Below, piece by piece: positions 26,418 through 36,117 of a DNA stretch of 64,000 nt (position 1 is the first letter of the stretch; every line of letters begins with the position of its first letter). The notes beneath the pieces were generated by a model. It saw nothing but the letters and a program-made list of their open reading frames with translations. It did not search any database and was not told the DNA's origin. Origin of the DNA: Sphingomonas sp. BK235 (GTDB lineage: Bacteria > Pseudomonadota > Alphaproteobacteria > Sphingomonadales > Sphingomonadaceae); NCBI RefSeq assembly GCF_004345855.1, contig NZ_SLXN01000006.1, positions 62,001-126,000 on the forward strand. The letters are read 5' to 3'. A program made the translations under genes and the position numbers.

Positions 26418-27758
26418 TCAGCCGCGCGGCAGCGGCAGCGTGATCGTCGCGCGCAGCCCCGGCGCGGCATCGCCGAGTGTCAGCGTGCCGCCGTGAAGCT
26501 TCGCCACCGCCTCGACCAGCGGCAGGCCCAGCCCGTGACCCGGCAGGTGCCGGCTGACGTCGAGCCGCCCGAAGCGCCGCAGCGCCAGCGCGTGCGAGCC
26601 GCGCGGGATACCCGGTCCGTCGTCGGCCACCGCGAGCACCGCCGCCGCGTCGTGCTGCGCCAGCGTGACCGTCACGCGCGTTCCCGGCGGCGTATGGTGG
26701 AGCGCGTTCTCGACCAGGTTGATCAGCGCCTGGCTCAGCGACGACGGGTCGCCGCGGATCGACAGCGGCGCGAACGGCCCGCCGTCGAGCCGACGCGCAC
26801 CCTCGGTCGCGGCGGGGGCGAGCGTGTCGCACACCTGCTGCGCCAAGGCCCCGAGGTCGAGCGCGCGGAACCCGGCGCGGCGCTCGCCCGCGCCCATCTC
26901 GGCGATGCGCAGGATCGCGCCGAAGACGCCGAGCAGCGCGTCGCACTCCGCCACCGCCGCCGCCAGCTCTGCGTCGCGGTCGCTATCCGAAGGCGTCGCC
27001 TCGGCCAGTCGCGCCAGCCGCGCGCGCAGCCGCGCCAGCGGCGTGCGCAGATCGTGCGCGACGTCGCTGCTCACCTCGCGCAACTGGGTCATCAGCGCGG
27101 CGATCCGGTCGAGCGCGCGGTTGAACGCCTGCGCCTGCGCGGCGAAGGCGCCGCCGCCCGCGGGAACGGGCACGCGCCGCGCCAGATCGCCGTCGATGAT
27201 CGCGGCGGCGGTGGCGCGCACCTCGCCGATGCGCTGCCGCACGATCAGCCCGAAGCTCAGCGTGCCCGCCAGCACCACCGTCAGCAGCGCGCCGAAGCCG
27301 AGCAGGTAGAGCCGCCACCGCGTCGCGGCATAGCCGTCGATCGGCTCGGTCTCCGCGACGGTGATCAGCCGCAGCCCGCCCCCGGCGTCGCGCGTCTGCG
27401 CGCGCCCGGCGCTCAGCCCCGGGATGCCGTCGCGCGCGCGCAGCGTCGTGTCGCCGAGCGGCAGCACGCGCCCGATCACGACGTTGCCGCCGAGCCGATG
27501 CCCGCGCGCATCCTCCAGCTCGAAGCCGATGTCGCCCGTGTCGCGACGCGCCGCGAAGCCGTGGATGCGGCGCAGGATCGCGCGCGCGTCGCCCGGCGTG
27601 ACCTCGCTGAGCATCGCGTCGGCGACCTGCTCGATCCGCCGATCGACCGCGCTCACCAGCGCGGCCTGCGCCGCGCGGTCGGTGAGGTACACCGCCATCG
27701 CGGTCGCCGCGGCGAAGGCGGTGAGGAAGAACAAGGTCAGCGCGCGCAGCGAGCTCAT
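26418..27758 (-). CDS. Sensor histidine kinase (OmpR-family partner)
   Basis: A 446-residue membrane kinase. TM1 is at about 5-25 and TM2 at about 150-172, giving a periplasmic sensor of about 120 residues. A HAMP domain (RQRIGEVRATAAAIIDGDLARRV) follows, then the HisKA helix with His235 in DVAHDLRTPLA. The HATPase domain shows LINLVENALHHTPPG, VADDGPGIP and GHGLGLPLVEAVAKLHGG. The gene starts 1 nt after its response-regulator gene. The periplasmic stimulus cannot be inferred. Confidence 0.93.
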   Translation of the reverse strand: MSSLRALTLFFLTAFAAATAMAVYLTDRAAQAALVSAVDRRIEQVADAMLSEVTPGDARAILRRIHGFAARRDTGDIGFELEDARGHRLGGNVVIGRVLPLGDTTLRARDGIPGLSAGRAQTRDAGGGLRLITVAETEPIDGYAATRWRLYLLGFGALLTVVLAGTLSFGLIVRQRIGEVRATAAAIIDGDLARRVPVPAGGGAFAAQAQAFNRALDRIAALMTQLREVSSDVAHDLRTPLARLRARLARLAEATPSDSDRDAELAAAVAECDALLGVFGAILRIAEMGAGERRAGFRALDLGALAQQVCDTLAPAATEGARRLDGGPFAPLSIRGDPSSLSQALINLVENALHHTPPGTRVTVTLAQHDAAAVLAVADDGPGIPRGSHALALRRFGRLDVSRHLPGHGLGLPLVEAVAKLHGGTLTLGDAAPGLRATITLPLPRG

Positions 27759-27759
27759 C

Positions 27760-28443
27760 TCAGCCGCGCAGCATATAGCCGACGCTGCGCCTGGTCAGGA
27801 TCGGGTCGTCTTCCCCCGCCGCACATAATTTGCGCCGCAGCGCGCGGATCTGCACGTCGACGATGTTGGTGGCGGGTTCGAAATCATAGCCCCAGACGCG
27901 CTCGATCAGCATCGCCCGGGTGAGATAATGGCCGGCATGGCGCGCCAGTTCGGCCAGCACGCCGAACTCGAGCTTGGCCAGATCGAGCGCGCGGTCGCCG
28001 CGCCAGGCGCGGTGCTGGCCGGGGCTCACCACGATGTCGCCGACCCGGAGCGTGTCCGCGGGCGCGTCGCCCGCCCGCGTCCAGGCGCGCGCGCGCACCA
28101 GCGCGCGCAGCCGAGCGTCGATCTCCTCGGGCGGGGTCGGCTTGACGACATAGTCGTCGGCGCCGGCGTCGAGACCGTCGACCTTGTCCGCGCTGCGCCC
28201 GAGCGCGGAGAGCATCAGCACCGGCAGCCGCTGCCCGCGATCGCGCGCGCGTCGCACCACCGTGGCGCCGTCCACCAGCGGCAGCATGCAGTCGAGCACC
28301 ATCGCGTCATAGCCGTCGCGCTCCAGCGCGAGCAGCGCGTCGCGCCCGTCCCGCGCGACCGCCACCTCATGCTCCAGCCGGCGCAGCGAGTCGCGCAGCG
28401 CCGCGGCATAATCGGTATCATCCTCGACGATCAGCAGCTTCAT
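27760..28443 (-). CDS. OmpR/PhoB-family response regulator
   Basis: A 227-residue regulator with a receiver domain (acidic pocket IVEDD, phosphoacceptor Asp51 in VLDCMLPLVDG, conserved Lys in YVVKP) and a winged-helix DNA-binding domain ending NIVDVQIRALRRKL and TRRSVGYML. The ATG at 28443 gives the canonical MKLLIVEDD start. It heads a two-gene operon with the kinase and is divergent from the YfiR-TonB-MCP operon, which it might control; that link is only positional. Confidence 0.93.
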   Translation of the reverse strand: MKLLIVEDDTDYAAALRDSLRRLEHEVAVARDGRDALLALERDGYDAMVLDCMLPLVDGATVVRRARDRGQRLPVLMLSALGRSADKVDGLDAGADDYVVKPTPPEEIDARLRALVRARAWTRAGDAPADTLRVGDIVVSPGQHRAWRGDRALDLAKLEFGVLAELARHAGHYLTRAMLIERVWGYDFEPATNIVDVQIRALRRKLCAAGEDDPILTRRSVGYMLRG

Positions 28444-28551
28444 CGATCCAATCCCAGCCAAGGCGCGGGCTTATGCCGCAGCGCGTCGCGCGGCGCATCA
28501 TGAGCGCGACGTTAACCTCGTGGTGAGGCGTGGCGCCTATTCGATCGCGCG

Positions 28552-29085
28552 ATGTCGAGGGTGGTGCGCGTGAGGAAAATGTTGTTGGCGGTGATGGCTG
28601 TGGCCGCGGTCGTGCCCGTGCCGCTACAGGCCGAGTTGAACGTGCCGATCGCGGTGCGGGTCGTGTCCTTCCTCCAGCCGCCGCCCAGCGGCACCATGCC
28701 CGCCGCGATCGTCTTCTCGCCCGGCAATCCGGCGTCGATCGCGGATGCCGCGGCGATCGAGCGCGCGATCGGCGGAGGCAGCATCGCGGGCAAGGCGGTG
28801 CTGCGCCCGCGCCGCGTGCCCGCCACCGCGCTCGAGTCGCTCGCGGGCTATCGCGTCGCCTTCGTCGCGGCGGGGACGCGTGCCGATCAGGACGCGATCG
28901 CCGCGGCGGCGTCGCGTGCCTCGGTGGTGACGATCACCTCGGACGAGGCGTGTGTCCAGGCGGCGCGCTGCGTCGTCGGCATCGCCAGCGGCGCGCGCGT
29001 GCAGATCACCGTCAACCGCGCCGCGGCGCGCGCGGCCAATGCCCGGTTCGGCTCGGCCTTCCTCATGCTTGTCAAGGAGATATGA
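28552..29085 (+). CDS. Periplasmic YfiR/DUF4154-like protein
   Basis: A 177-residue exported protein. After a signal peptide ending PLQA (about residue 28) comes VPIAVRVVSFLQ, a degenerate version of the K..FLY.F..F start of YfiR proteins. The end (CVQAARCVVGIASGARVQITVN to FLMLVKEI) matches the conserved YfiR C-terminal strand-helix region, including two cysteines that could form a disulfide. YfiR-type proteins are periplasmic regulators of inner-membrane signalling proteins. The first ATG is listed; GTG and ATG codons 6-9 residues later are possible. Its stop overlaps the TonB-receptor start by 4 bp. Confidence 0.72.
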   Translation: MSRVVRVRKMLLAVMAVAAVVPVPLQAELNVPIAVRVVSFLQPPPSGTMPAAIVFSPGNPASIADAAAIERAIGGGSIAGKAVLRPRRVPATALESLAGYRVAFVAAGTRADQDAIAAAASRASVVTITSDEACVQAARCVVGIASGARVQITVNRAAARAANARFGSAFLMLVKEI

Positions 29086-31115
29086 GGGTGGCGGCGAGTC
29101 GGTTCGGCGTGCTGGCGCTGGGCGCCGCCGTCACCGCCACCCCGGTGGCGGCGCAATCGGTGGATTATTCCGCGCTCTCCGCGATGGTCGGCGAGCCCGT
29201 CACCACCAGCGTGACGGGCAAGCCGCAGCGCGCCTCCGAGGTGCCCGCCGCGGCGACGATCATCACCGCGGACGAGATCGCGCGCTCCCCCGCGCGCGAC
29301 GTGCCCGGCTTGCTCAAGAGCTACGCCGGGGTCGACGTCCATCGCTGGACCGCGGGGCAGAGCGACGTCGCGGTGCGCGGCGGGGTGCAGACCTACAATG
29401 CGCGCCTGCTCGTGCTGGTCGACGGGCGCCAGGTCTATCTCGACCATTATGGCATGACCGACTGGAACCTGCTCGGCGTCCAGCTGGAGGACATCCAGCA
29501 GATCGAGCTGGTGCGCGGCCCCGCCGCGGCGCTGTTCGGCTTCAACGCGGCGAGCGGCGTCGTCAACATCATCACCAAGCGCGGCGACACCGCCAGCGCG
29601 CGCGCCACCGCCGCGGCGGGGGATCACGGCGTCTCGCGGCTCGCGGCGACCGCCACGCTGCCGCTCGGCACGGGTGTGCGCGCCAAGCTGACCGCGGGGC
29701 GGCTGCGCGAGGACGAGCGGCGCGTGCCCGCGGGGCTGCTCGCGCCCGCGGTGGGCGATGTCGCCGCCGACCAGGTCTCGGGCGAGCTGAGCGCGCGCGT
29801 CGGGGCGGGCGAGGCGGTGCTCGGCGGCGGCTATGCCACCAATCGCCAGGTCGAATTCCTGCCCAGCCAGCTGCTCTCCAACCAGCGCTATCGCAGCGGC
29901 ACTGTTCACGCTGGGCTGACCCAGGACACCGGCTGGGGCGGCGTGTCGCTCAACAGCTACGTCAACTGGCTGGACGCCGATTATGGCGTCGCGGGCAGCG
30001 ACGCGCCGCAGGGTGCCAGCTCGCCCTTCGCCAACCGCATCGTCGTCGCCAAGGCGGCGGCGCTGTACCGGCTCGATACCGTCAACACGCTGCGGGTCGG
30101 GGGCGAGTATCGCAACAGCCGGCTGCGCGGCACCTCGCAGTTCGCCGAGACGATCGCCTATGACGTCGGCTCGCTCGACGCGATGCTCGACCTGCATCCC
30201 AGCGCGCGCGTCGCCTTGAGCGCGGCGGGGCGGGTGGATCGGCTGTGGCTCGGCCAGTCGGGCGCACTGATCCAGCCGGTCCTCGACGATCCCGCCGCGT
30301 TCGACCGCGCGCTCACCCGCTTCAGCTTCAACGCCGCTGTCGTGGTACAGGTGGGGGAGAGCGGTCGCGTCCGGCTCAACGGCGGGCGCGGCTATCAACT
30401 GCCGTCGCTGGTGAGTTTCGGACTGCGGCTGCCGCTCGCGGTGCCCACGCCGGTGCCGATCGTCGTCACCGGCTCGCCGCGCATGCGCCCGGTCGCCGTG
30501 TGGAGCGGCGAGCTGGGCTACACCCAGTCGCTCGGCGGGACGCGGCTGGAGGCGACCGCCTTCTACACCCGCACCCAGGACGCGATCGCCTCGCCGGGCG
30601 ACGGGCTCGAGCCGCATCTGGAGCTGTTCCTCACCCCCGCGCCGGTGCTGGCCGCCCGCTTCGCCGCGGTGGGCGATTTCGCCACCTATGGCACCGAATG
30701 GCAGGCGAGCGGGCGCCTCGCCGCGCTCGACTGGCGCGTCAACTACACCTGGACGCAGACCGACGGCGATCTCGCCGGCATCGTGCCGCCGATCGAATAT
30801 GCGCTCGCGCCGCGGGTCACCACGCCGCGGCACAAGGCCAATGTCGCGCTCGGCCACGACGCCGGCCGCTGGTATGCCGGCGCGGTGGCGCGCTACACCT
30901 CGGCGACGCGGCAGTTCGCTTTCTCCGCCGCGCAGCAGCTGCGGCTGTATCGCGTCGACGCGGCGGTCGCGCTCGACGCGCGCCTCGGCTACCGCCTCAC
31001 CCCCGCGATCGAGCTGTTCGCCGCGGGCGAGAATCTGACGCTGGCGGACGGGGCGGCGGGCTCACCGATCGCGGCGGACCGGCGCGTGCGCGGCGGCATG
31101 CGGCTGAGCTTGTGA
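29082..31115 (+). CDS. TonB-dependent receptor linked to YfiR and MCP
   Basis: A 677-residue outer-membrane receptor. A signal peptide (to about residue 22, PVAAQ) is followed by the plug domain ([54 protein letters not shown]) and a 22-strand barrel ending GGMRLSL with the usual hydrophobic C-terminus. It is small for a siderophore receptor and lacks a recognisable TonB-box label or a signalling extension. It begins inside the stop codon of the YfiR-like gene (ATGA) and stops 1 nt before the chemoreceptor gene, so all three are one transcript. This makes a sensory role at least as likely as bulk transport. Confidence 0.9.
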   Translation: MRVAASRFGVLALGAAVTATPVAAQSVDYSALSAMVGEPVTTSVTGKPQRASEVPAAATIITADEIARSPARDVPGLLKSYAGVDVHRWTAGQSDVAVRGGVQTYNARLLVLVDGRQVYLDHYGMTDWNLLGVQLEDIQQIELVRGPAAALFGFNAASGVVNIITKRGDTASARATAAAGDHGVSRLAATATLPLGTGVRAKLTAGRLREDERRVPAGLLAPAVGDVAADQVSGELSARVGAGEAVLGGGYATNRQVEFLPSQLLSNQRYRSGTVHAGLTQDTGWGGVSLNSYVNWLDADYGVAGSDAPQGASSPFANRIVVAKAAALYRLDTVNTLRVGGEYRNSRLRGTSQFAETIAYDVGSLDAMLDLHPSARVALSAAGRVDRLWLGQSGALIQPVLDDPAAFDRALTRFSFNAAVVVQVGESGRVRLNGGRGYQLPSLVSFGLRLPLAVPTPVPIVVTGSPRMRPVAVWSGELGYTQSLGGTRLEATAFYTRTQDAIASPGDGLEPHLELFLTPAPVLAARFAAVGDFATYGTEWQASGRLAALDWRVNYTWTQTDGDLAGIVPPIEYALAPRVTTPRHKANVALGHDAGRWYAGAVARYTSATRQFAFSAAQQLRLYRVDAAVALDARLGYRLTPAIELFAAGENLTLADGAAGSPIAADRRVRGGMRLSL

Positions 31116-31116
31116 C

Positions 31117-32898
31117 ATGGTGAGCGTGCTGCGGCGGCTGGCCGATCGCGCCGAGCGGCGCGTGCGGCTGGCGGATCGTCCGATCACCACCAAGGTCGCC
31201 GCGACGCCGGTGCTGATGCTGGTGCTGTTCGCGCTGGTGGCGGCGCTCAGCGCGGGCGGGCTGCTGGTGGCGGATCGCAGCGTCAGCCGCATCGTGCAGG
31301 GCGACATGCGCGACCTGAGCCAGCTCAACGCGGTCGCGCTGCGCTTCGAGATGGCGGATTCGGAACTCTATCGGCTGCTCGTCGCCAAGGCCGCCGCGCC
31401 CGCGACCGACGTGCCCGCGCGCGCCGCGCGGATCGAGCGCGACCTGGAGCGCGTGCGCGCCGAACTGACCGGCTATCGCGCGCGTCACGGGGCGGACCGC
31501 GCGGCACTGGACGCGATGATCGCCGCGCTCGACGAATATCGCGCCACCGTCGGCGTCATCACCTCGATGCTCGAGGTGGATTTCGCCAGCAGCGCCGCGA
31601 TGGTGGCGCCGTTCCGCGACAATGCGCGCCGCGTTGAGCACCGGCTGCGGCGGATGACCGAGGACGGCGTTGCGCGGGCCGATGCGAGCGCCGCGCACGC
31701 GGTGACCGCGACGCGCGCCACGCTGCTGGCGATCGTGGTGGTGGCGACCCTGGCGGCGACGCTGGGGCTCGCGATGGCCTATCTGATCAGCCGCTCGACG
31801 GTGCGGTCGATCACCAGCATCGCCGCCGCGACCGAGCAGGTGCTCGCGGGCGACCCGCCCGACTTCGCCGCGCTGCGCCGCCGCGACGAACTGGGGCAGA
31901 TGGTGACCGCGTTGCAGACCTTCGATCGCCAGCGCCGCGAGGCGGCGCGGCTGGAGCAGGAGGCCGCGCGGCTCCACGCCGCGGCGCGCGAGCAGGAGCG
32001 TCGCCGCGACGTCGAGGTGGCGGAGGCGACCCGCGTCGCCGAGGCGCACCGTCGCGACACGCTGCGCGCGCTGGCACAGACGTTCGAGGAGCAGGTCGCG
32101 GGCGCGATCCGTGAGGCGCAGGCGGCGATGGCGCAGCTGGATCGCAACGCGCTCGACCTCACCGGCTCGGCCGCGGGGGATCGCGCGCTGGCCGACCAGC
32201 TCGACACGATCGCGCAGCAGTTCAGCGACGAGATGGCGCAGGCGAGCGAGGCGACGCGCTCGCTGGCCAATGCGTTCGAGGACATCGACCGCGAGGTGGA
32301 GCGCACCAGCCACGCCGCGCGCTCGATCAACCGGCACGCGCAGAGCGCGCAGGCCGCGGTGGCGGCGTCGCAGCAGCAGGCCGCGACGGTGGAGCAGATC
32401 GTCGACGTGATCGACGCGATCGCGCAGCAGACCAACCTGCTCGCGCTCAACGCCACGATCGAGGCGGCGCGCGCGGGCGCGGCGGGGTCGGGCTTCGCCG
32501 TGGTGGCGGCGGAGATCAAGTCGCTGTCGAGCCGGACGGGATCGTCGACCAGCGACGTGCGGCGCACGATCGAGGCGGTGCAGCAGCAGATGGGCACGAT
32601 GGTGTCGAACACGCAGAGCCTGACCGCGCTGATCGGCGGGATGGACGAGGGCGCGGGGCGGGTGGCGCTGATGTCGCGCGGCCAGGCGCGATCGATCGAC
32701 CAGCTCAACGCGCGGATCGGCGAGGTACGCGAGCGCACGCACGCCCTGGCGTCGGCGAGCGAGCGGATCGGCACGACGGTGCAGCAGAACCTCGCCTCGG
32801 CCGAGCATTTCCGCGACGCGACGCGGTTGCTGGAGCGCACCCTGTCGCTGCTCGCCACCGACGCGCAGCGCTTCACCCAGACGCTGCTCGCGGGATAA
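31117..32898 (+). CDS. Methyl-accepting chemotaxis protein, third gene of YfiR-TonB operon
   Basis: A 593-residue transmembrane chemoreceptor. TM1 (about 25-50) and TM2 (about 204-228) flank a periplasmic helical sensor of about 155 residues, similar in layout to 4HB domains. HAMP and a long charged coiled coil follow. The signalling tip reads [22 protein letters not shown], close to the consensus that contacts CheA and CheW. No C-terminal CheR-docking pentapeptide is visible. The tight coupling to a YfiR-like protein and a TonB receptor suggests that it reads the periplasmic state set by these partners. Confidence 0.9.
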   Translation: MVSVLRRLADRAERRVRLADRPITTKVAATPVLMLVLFALVAALSAGGLLVADRSVSRIVQGDMRDLSQLNAVALRFEMADSELYRLLVAKAAAPATDVPARAARIERDLERVRAELTGYRARHGADRAALDAMIAALDEYRATVGVITSMLEVDFASSAAMVAPFRDNARRVEHRLRRMTEDGVARADASAAHAVTATRATLLAIVVVATLAATLGLAMAYLISRSTVRSITSIAAATEQVLAGDPPDFAALRRRDELGQMVTALQTFDRQRREAARLEQEAARLHAAAREQERRRDVEVAEATRVAEAHRRDTLRALAQTFEEQVAGAIREAQAAMAQLDRNALDLTGSAAGDRALADQLDTIAQQFSDEMAQASEATRSLANAFEDIDREVERTSHAARSINRHAQSAQAAVAASQQQAATVEQIVDVIDAIAQQTNLLALNATIEAARAGAAGSGFAVVAAEIKSLSSRTGSSTSDVRRTIEAVQQQMGTMVSNTQSLTALIGGMDEGAGRVALMSRGQARSIDQLNARIGEVRERTHALASASERIGTTVQQNLASAEHFRDATRLLERTLSLLATDAQRFTQTLLAG

Positions 32899-32988
32899 GG
32901 GAGCGGCGGCGGATCGCTTCCGGCTCCCCACGGCACGGGCGCGACGGCCGAACCGGGTCGACGGGCGTCTGATCCACCCCGGTCAACC

Positions 32989-33012
32989 GTGCTCCTGCTG
33001 CCGCAGGAGCAC
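32989..33012. terminator. Hairpin terminator between convergent genes
   Basis: A perfect 10-bp stem GTGCTCCTGC/GCAGGAGCAC with the loop TGCC separates the chemoreceptor gene from the convergent methyltransferase gene. Confidence 0.65.
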
Positions 33013-33028
33013 CCCGCCGGTTCACACG

Positions 33029-33757
33029 CTAGGCCGGCTCGGCCAGCGTCAGGATCGACACGCCGATCGGCATCGGCACCCGCCCCACCAGATGGCGCTC
33101 GACGCGGAAGATCCGCTCGAACAAGGCGTTCAGCGGCGCGGCGGGGGGTGAATCGTCGCTGTCGTCGCGCCCGGTCAGCCGGCCAGCGACGCGCGCCGCG
33201 GCGGCCAGCGGGAACAGCAGCGAGTTGAAATAGGTCAGCCCGCGCTCGCGGAGCCCCGCCGCGCGGATCGCGCGCACCAGCGTCGGCTTGGAATAACGGC
33301 GATGGTGGTGGTTCACCACGTCGTGCGCGCTCCACATCCACTGGTGCGCGGGCACCGCGATCAGGATCTTGCCGCCGGGCCGGAGGCAGGCGCGCATCGC
33401 CGCCAGCGCGGCGACGTCGTCAGCGATATGCTCGACGACGTCGAGCACCGCGATCAGGTCATAGCCGCCGCGCTCGACCCCCGGCAGCTCGGGCAGCGGC
33501 GCGGCGCCGACCGGCTTGCCCAGCCGCTCGCTCGCGATCGCGCGCGCGGCGGGGTCGATCTCGATCGCGTCGACCTCGCCGAACTGCGCCAGCATCGGCA
33601 GGTTGTGCCCGGTGCCGCAGCCGATCTCGAGGATGCGCGCGCGCGCGGGCAGCCGCGCCTCGCGCGTCAGGAAATCGGCGAGCACGTCGCGGCGCGCGCG
33701 ATACCACCAGTGGGTCGAATCATGCTCCGCCATGCGGTCGTAGACGCGGCGGTCCAT
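33029..33757 (-). CDS. Class I SAM-dependent methyltransferase
   Basis: A 242-residue methyltransferase. Motif I is ILEIGCGTGHNLPML, motif II holds VDAIEIDPAA, and the later DLIAVLDVVEHIADDVAAL is motif IV. RPGGKILIAVPAH is motif VI. The insertion WMWSAHDVVNHHHRRYSK and the C-terminal hydrophobic pair are typical of membrane-linked methyltransferases in glycolipid or polysaccharide clusters. It lies downstream of gtrA, 18 bp away, and across from a GT-C-type protein, supporting an envelope-glycan substrate, which is inferred. Confidence 0.85.
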   Translation of the reverse strand: MDRRVYDRMAEHDSTHWWYRARRDVLADFLTREARLPARARILEIGCGTGHNLPMLAQFGEVDAIEIDPAARAIASERLGKPVGAAPLPELPGVERGGYDLIAVLDVVEHIADDVAALAAMRACLRPGGKILIAVPAHQWMWSAHDVVNHHHRRYSKPTLVRAIRAAGLRERGLTYFNSLLFPLAAAARVAGRLTGRDDSDDSPPAAPLNALFERIFRVERHLVGRVPMPIGVSILTLAEPA

Positions 33758-33775
33758 CAGCGATCTGCCTTCATG

Positions 33776-34210
33776 TTACGCGAATACCCAGTTGCGCTGG
33801 AGCCAGAAGGTCAGCAGCGGCACCACCGACACCGCGGGCACCAGCGGCCACCATGTCGGCCCGTGGAAGAAGGGGCCGGTCACCAGCACCCAGGTGAAGC
33901 CCTGCTGCAGGAAGAAGCCGAACAATTGCACCAGGAAGAAGCGCCGCGCGGTGCGCGCGCTCCGCGTGCCGTGCCCGCGGAAGCTCACCGCGCCGTGCGC
34001 GAAGCGACCGATGAAGGTGACGCTGAGAAACGCGACCACCACCGCCAGATTGGGGTACATCACATAGGTGGCGAGCGGCCAATAGACCGCGGCGTAGAGC
34101 AGCGTCATCACGCCCCCGGTCACGCCGAAGCGGACCAGCTGCCAGAAGACCTCGCGCTGCGCCGCGCGGGGGGGCGGCGACGCCGATGAAGGGGAGTGAG
34201 ACGCTGCCAA
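33776..34210 (-). CDS. GtrA-family membrane protein
   Basis: A GtrA-like protein with four membrane segments (FGVTGGVMTLLYAAVYW, LAVVVAFLSVTFIGRF, FFLVQLFGFFLQQGFTWVL, PLVPAVSVVPLLTFWLQRNWVF). The final NWVF is a family signature. GtrA proteins are thought to flip or help transfer polyprenyl-linked sugars. The TTG at 34210 is chosen because AAAGGG sits 7 nt upstream and it gives the usual 144 residues. An in-frame ATG at 34297 would add 29 mostly basic residues, has no Shine-Dalgarno and would overlap the divergent gene. Downstream is a methyltransferase gene. Confidence 0.8.
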   Translation of the reverse strand: MAASHSPSSASPPPRAAQREVFWQLVRFGVTGGVMTLLYAAVYWPLATYVMYPNLAVVVAFLSVTFIGRFAHGAVSFRGHGTRSARTARRFFLVQLFGFFLQQGFTWVLVTGPFFHGPTWWPLVPAVSVVPLLTFWLQRNWVFA

Positions 34211-34284
34211 AACCTTGCCCTTTGCGCCGCCGCGGCTAGACGCGGCTGCGGCTCTATCGCGCTCGCGGGCCGGAAGGAAGCGTT

Positions 34285-36108
34285 TTGGGAACGACAAGGC
34301 TGCACGCCCGACGGGACAGGCTGGGCGCGGCGCGCGACGCGATCGCGCGCGCGGGCGGCGTGATCGATCGCGACTGGCTGCGTCTGTCGCTGCTCGTCTG
34401 GGTCGGCATCGCCGCCTGGTTCCTGTGGAAGCGCTGGGCCGCGATCCACTGGCTGTCGCTCGGCGACACCGACGACAATATGCGGCTGATGCAGGTGCGC
34501 GCGCTGCTCGCCGGCCAGGGCTGGTTCGACCTGCGCGACTATCGCCTCAATCCGCCGGGCGGGTTCGACATCCATTGGTCGCGGTTGGTCGACCTGCCGA
34601 TCGCGGGGTTGATCCTGCTGCTGCGGCCGCTGGTCGGCGCCGCCGAGGCCGAGCGGCTGGCGTGCGGCATCGCGCCGTTGCTGCCCGCGGCGGTGACGCT
34701 GGTGGCGCTGGGGGCGACGCTGCGACGGCTGGTACACCCGCTCGCCTGGCCGCTCGCGCCCGCGCTGTTCCTCGCCACCAACGTGACGCTGGGCATGTTC
34801 ATGCCCGACCGGATCGACCATCACGGCTGGCAGCTCGCGATGCTGGCGGTGACGGTCGCGGGACTGTGCGACCCGCGCGGCGCGCGCGGCGGCGCGCTGG
34901 TCGGCGTCGCCACCGCGGTGTCGATGACGATCGGGCTCGAGATGCTGCCCTATGCCGCGATGTCGGGCGCGATCCTCGCGCTCGCCTGGGTGATCGACCG
35001 CGGCGAGCGCGACCGGCTCGCGGTCTATGCGCTGACGCTGGCGGGCGGTGGCGCGCTGGGGTACGCGGGCTTCGCCTCCTACGCCAATCGCGCGCTGCGC
35101 TGCGACGCGCTCACCCCGGTGTGGCTGTCGGTGGTGGTGCTCGCGGGCGGGCTGCTGCTGCTGCTCGCGCTGGTGGATCCGAAGCGGCCGGCGGTGCGGC
35201 TGGTGCTGGCGCTGGCGGCGGGGGCGGCGGTGGCGGGCTTCTTCGCGCTCGCCTTCCCGCAATGCCTCGGCCGGCCCGAGCAGGTGTCGGACGAACTCTA
35301 TACCACCTGGCTCGCCAACGTGCGCGAGGCCAAGCCGATCTATCGCCACCCGCTGCGGGTCGCGCTGCCGATCGTGACGCTGCCGATCATCGGGCTGATC
35401 GGCGCGCTGCTCGCGACGTGGCGCGCGCGGCGCGCGCCCGCGCTGCGCGGCTGGGCCTGTGTCGCGCTGTTCGGCGCCTTCGCCGCGCTGATGCTGCTGT
35501 GGCAGGCGCGTGCCGGACCGGCGGCGCAGCTGCTCGCCATCCCCGGCGCCGCGGCGCTCGCCTGGGCGACGCTGCCGTGGCTGCTCGCGCCGCGCTACTG
35601 GCCGGTGAAGGCGTTCGCGGCGGTGGCGGTGTTCGTGCTGGTCTCGGGCAGTTTCGCGCAGCTCGCGATCGACTGGTTCAAGATCGATCGCCCCAGCGCC
35701 TATGTCCGCCGCGTCAACAAGGCCACCGGGCGGTGCATGACCATCCCCGCGATGGCGCCGCTCAACCGGCTGCCGCGCCAGACGGTCTTCACCTTCGTCG
35801 ACCTCGGCCCGCGGCTGATCACGCTGACCCATCACAACGCCATCGCCGGGCCCTATCATCGCAACGGCGACGCGATCCTCGACGTCCACCACGCCTTCAA
35901 GGGCGAGCCGGATCGCGCGCGCGCGATCATGAAGCGTCACGGCGCGACGCTGCTGCTGGTGTGCCCCGACATGGCGGAATCGACCAATTACCGCGCCAAG
36001 GCGCCGGCCGGCTTCTACGCGCGGCTGGCGCGCGGCGAGCATTTCGCCTGGCTGGTGCCGGTGCCGTTGCGCAAGGGGTCGCCGTTCCGCGCTTTCCGCA
36101 TCGAGTGA
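34285..36108 (+). CDS. GT-C-like polytopic membrane glycosyltransferase candidate
   Basis: A 607-residue protein with a basic cytoplasmic N-terminus, about ten or more membrane helices and a C-terminal soluble domain. The first extracytoplasmic loop carries SLGDTDDNMRLMQVR (Asp61-Asp64). This is an acidic DxD-type motif followed by Arg, as in GT-C enzymes such as STT3/PglB and related sphingomonad proteins. The TTG start has GGAAGGAAG 5 nt before it. With GtrA and a methyltransferase on the other strand, it probably handles polyprenyl-linked sugars. Enzymatic identity is inferred. Confidence 0.72.
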   Translation: MGTTRLHARRDRLGAARDAIARAGGVIDRDWLRLSLLVWVGIAAWFLWKRWAAIHWLSLGDTDDNMRLMQVRALLAGQGWFDLRDYRLNPPGGFDIHWSRLVDLPIAGLILLLRPLVGAAEAERLACGIAPLLPAAVTLVALGATLRRLVHPLAWPLAPALFLATNVTLGMFMPDRIDHHGWQLAMLAVTVAGLCDPRGARGGALVGVATAVSMTIGLEMLPYAAMSGAILALAWVIDRGERDRLAVYALTLAGGGALGYAGFASYANRALRCDALTPVWLSVVVLAGGLLLLLALVDPKRPAVRLVLALAAGAAVAGFFALAFPQCLGRPEQVSDELYTTWLANVREAKPIYRHPLRVALPIVTLPIIGLIGALLATWRARRAPALRGWACVALFGAFAALMLLWQARAGPAAQLLAIPGAAALAWATLPWLLAPRYWPVKAFAAVAVFVLVSGSFAQLAIDWFKIDRPSAYVRRVNKATGRCMTIPAMAPLNRLPRQTVFTFVDLGPRLITLTHHNAIAGPYHRNGDAILDVHHAFKGEPDRARAIMKRHGATLLLVCPDMAESTNYRAKAPAGFYARLARGEHFAWLVPVPLRKGSPFRAFRIE

Positions 36109-36117
36109 GCGCGGGGC

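Noticed and set aside
34211..34297. Longer GtrA protein starting at ATG 34297
   Set aside because: There is no Shine-Dalgarno, the extra 29 residues are basic and unlike the family, and the start would lie inside the divergent GT-C gene.
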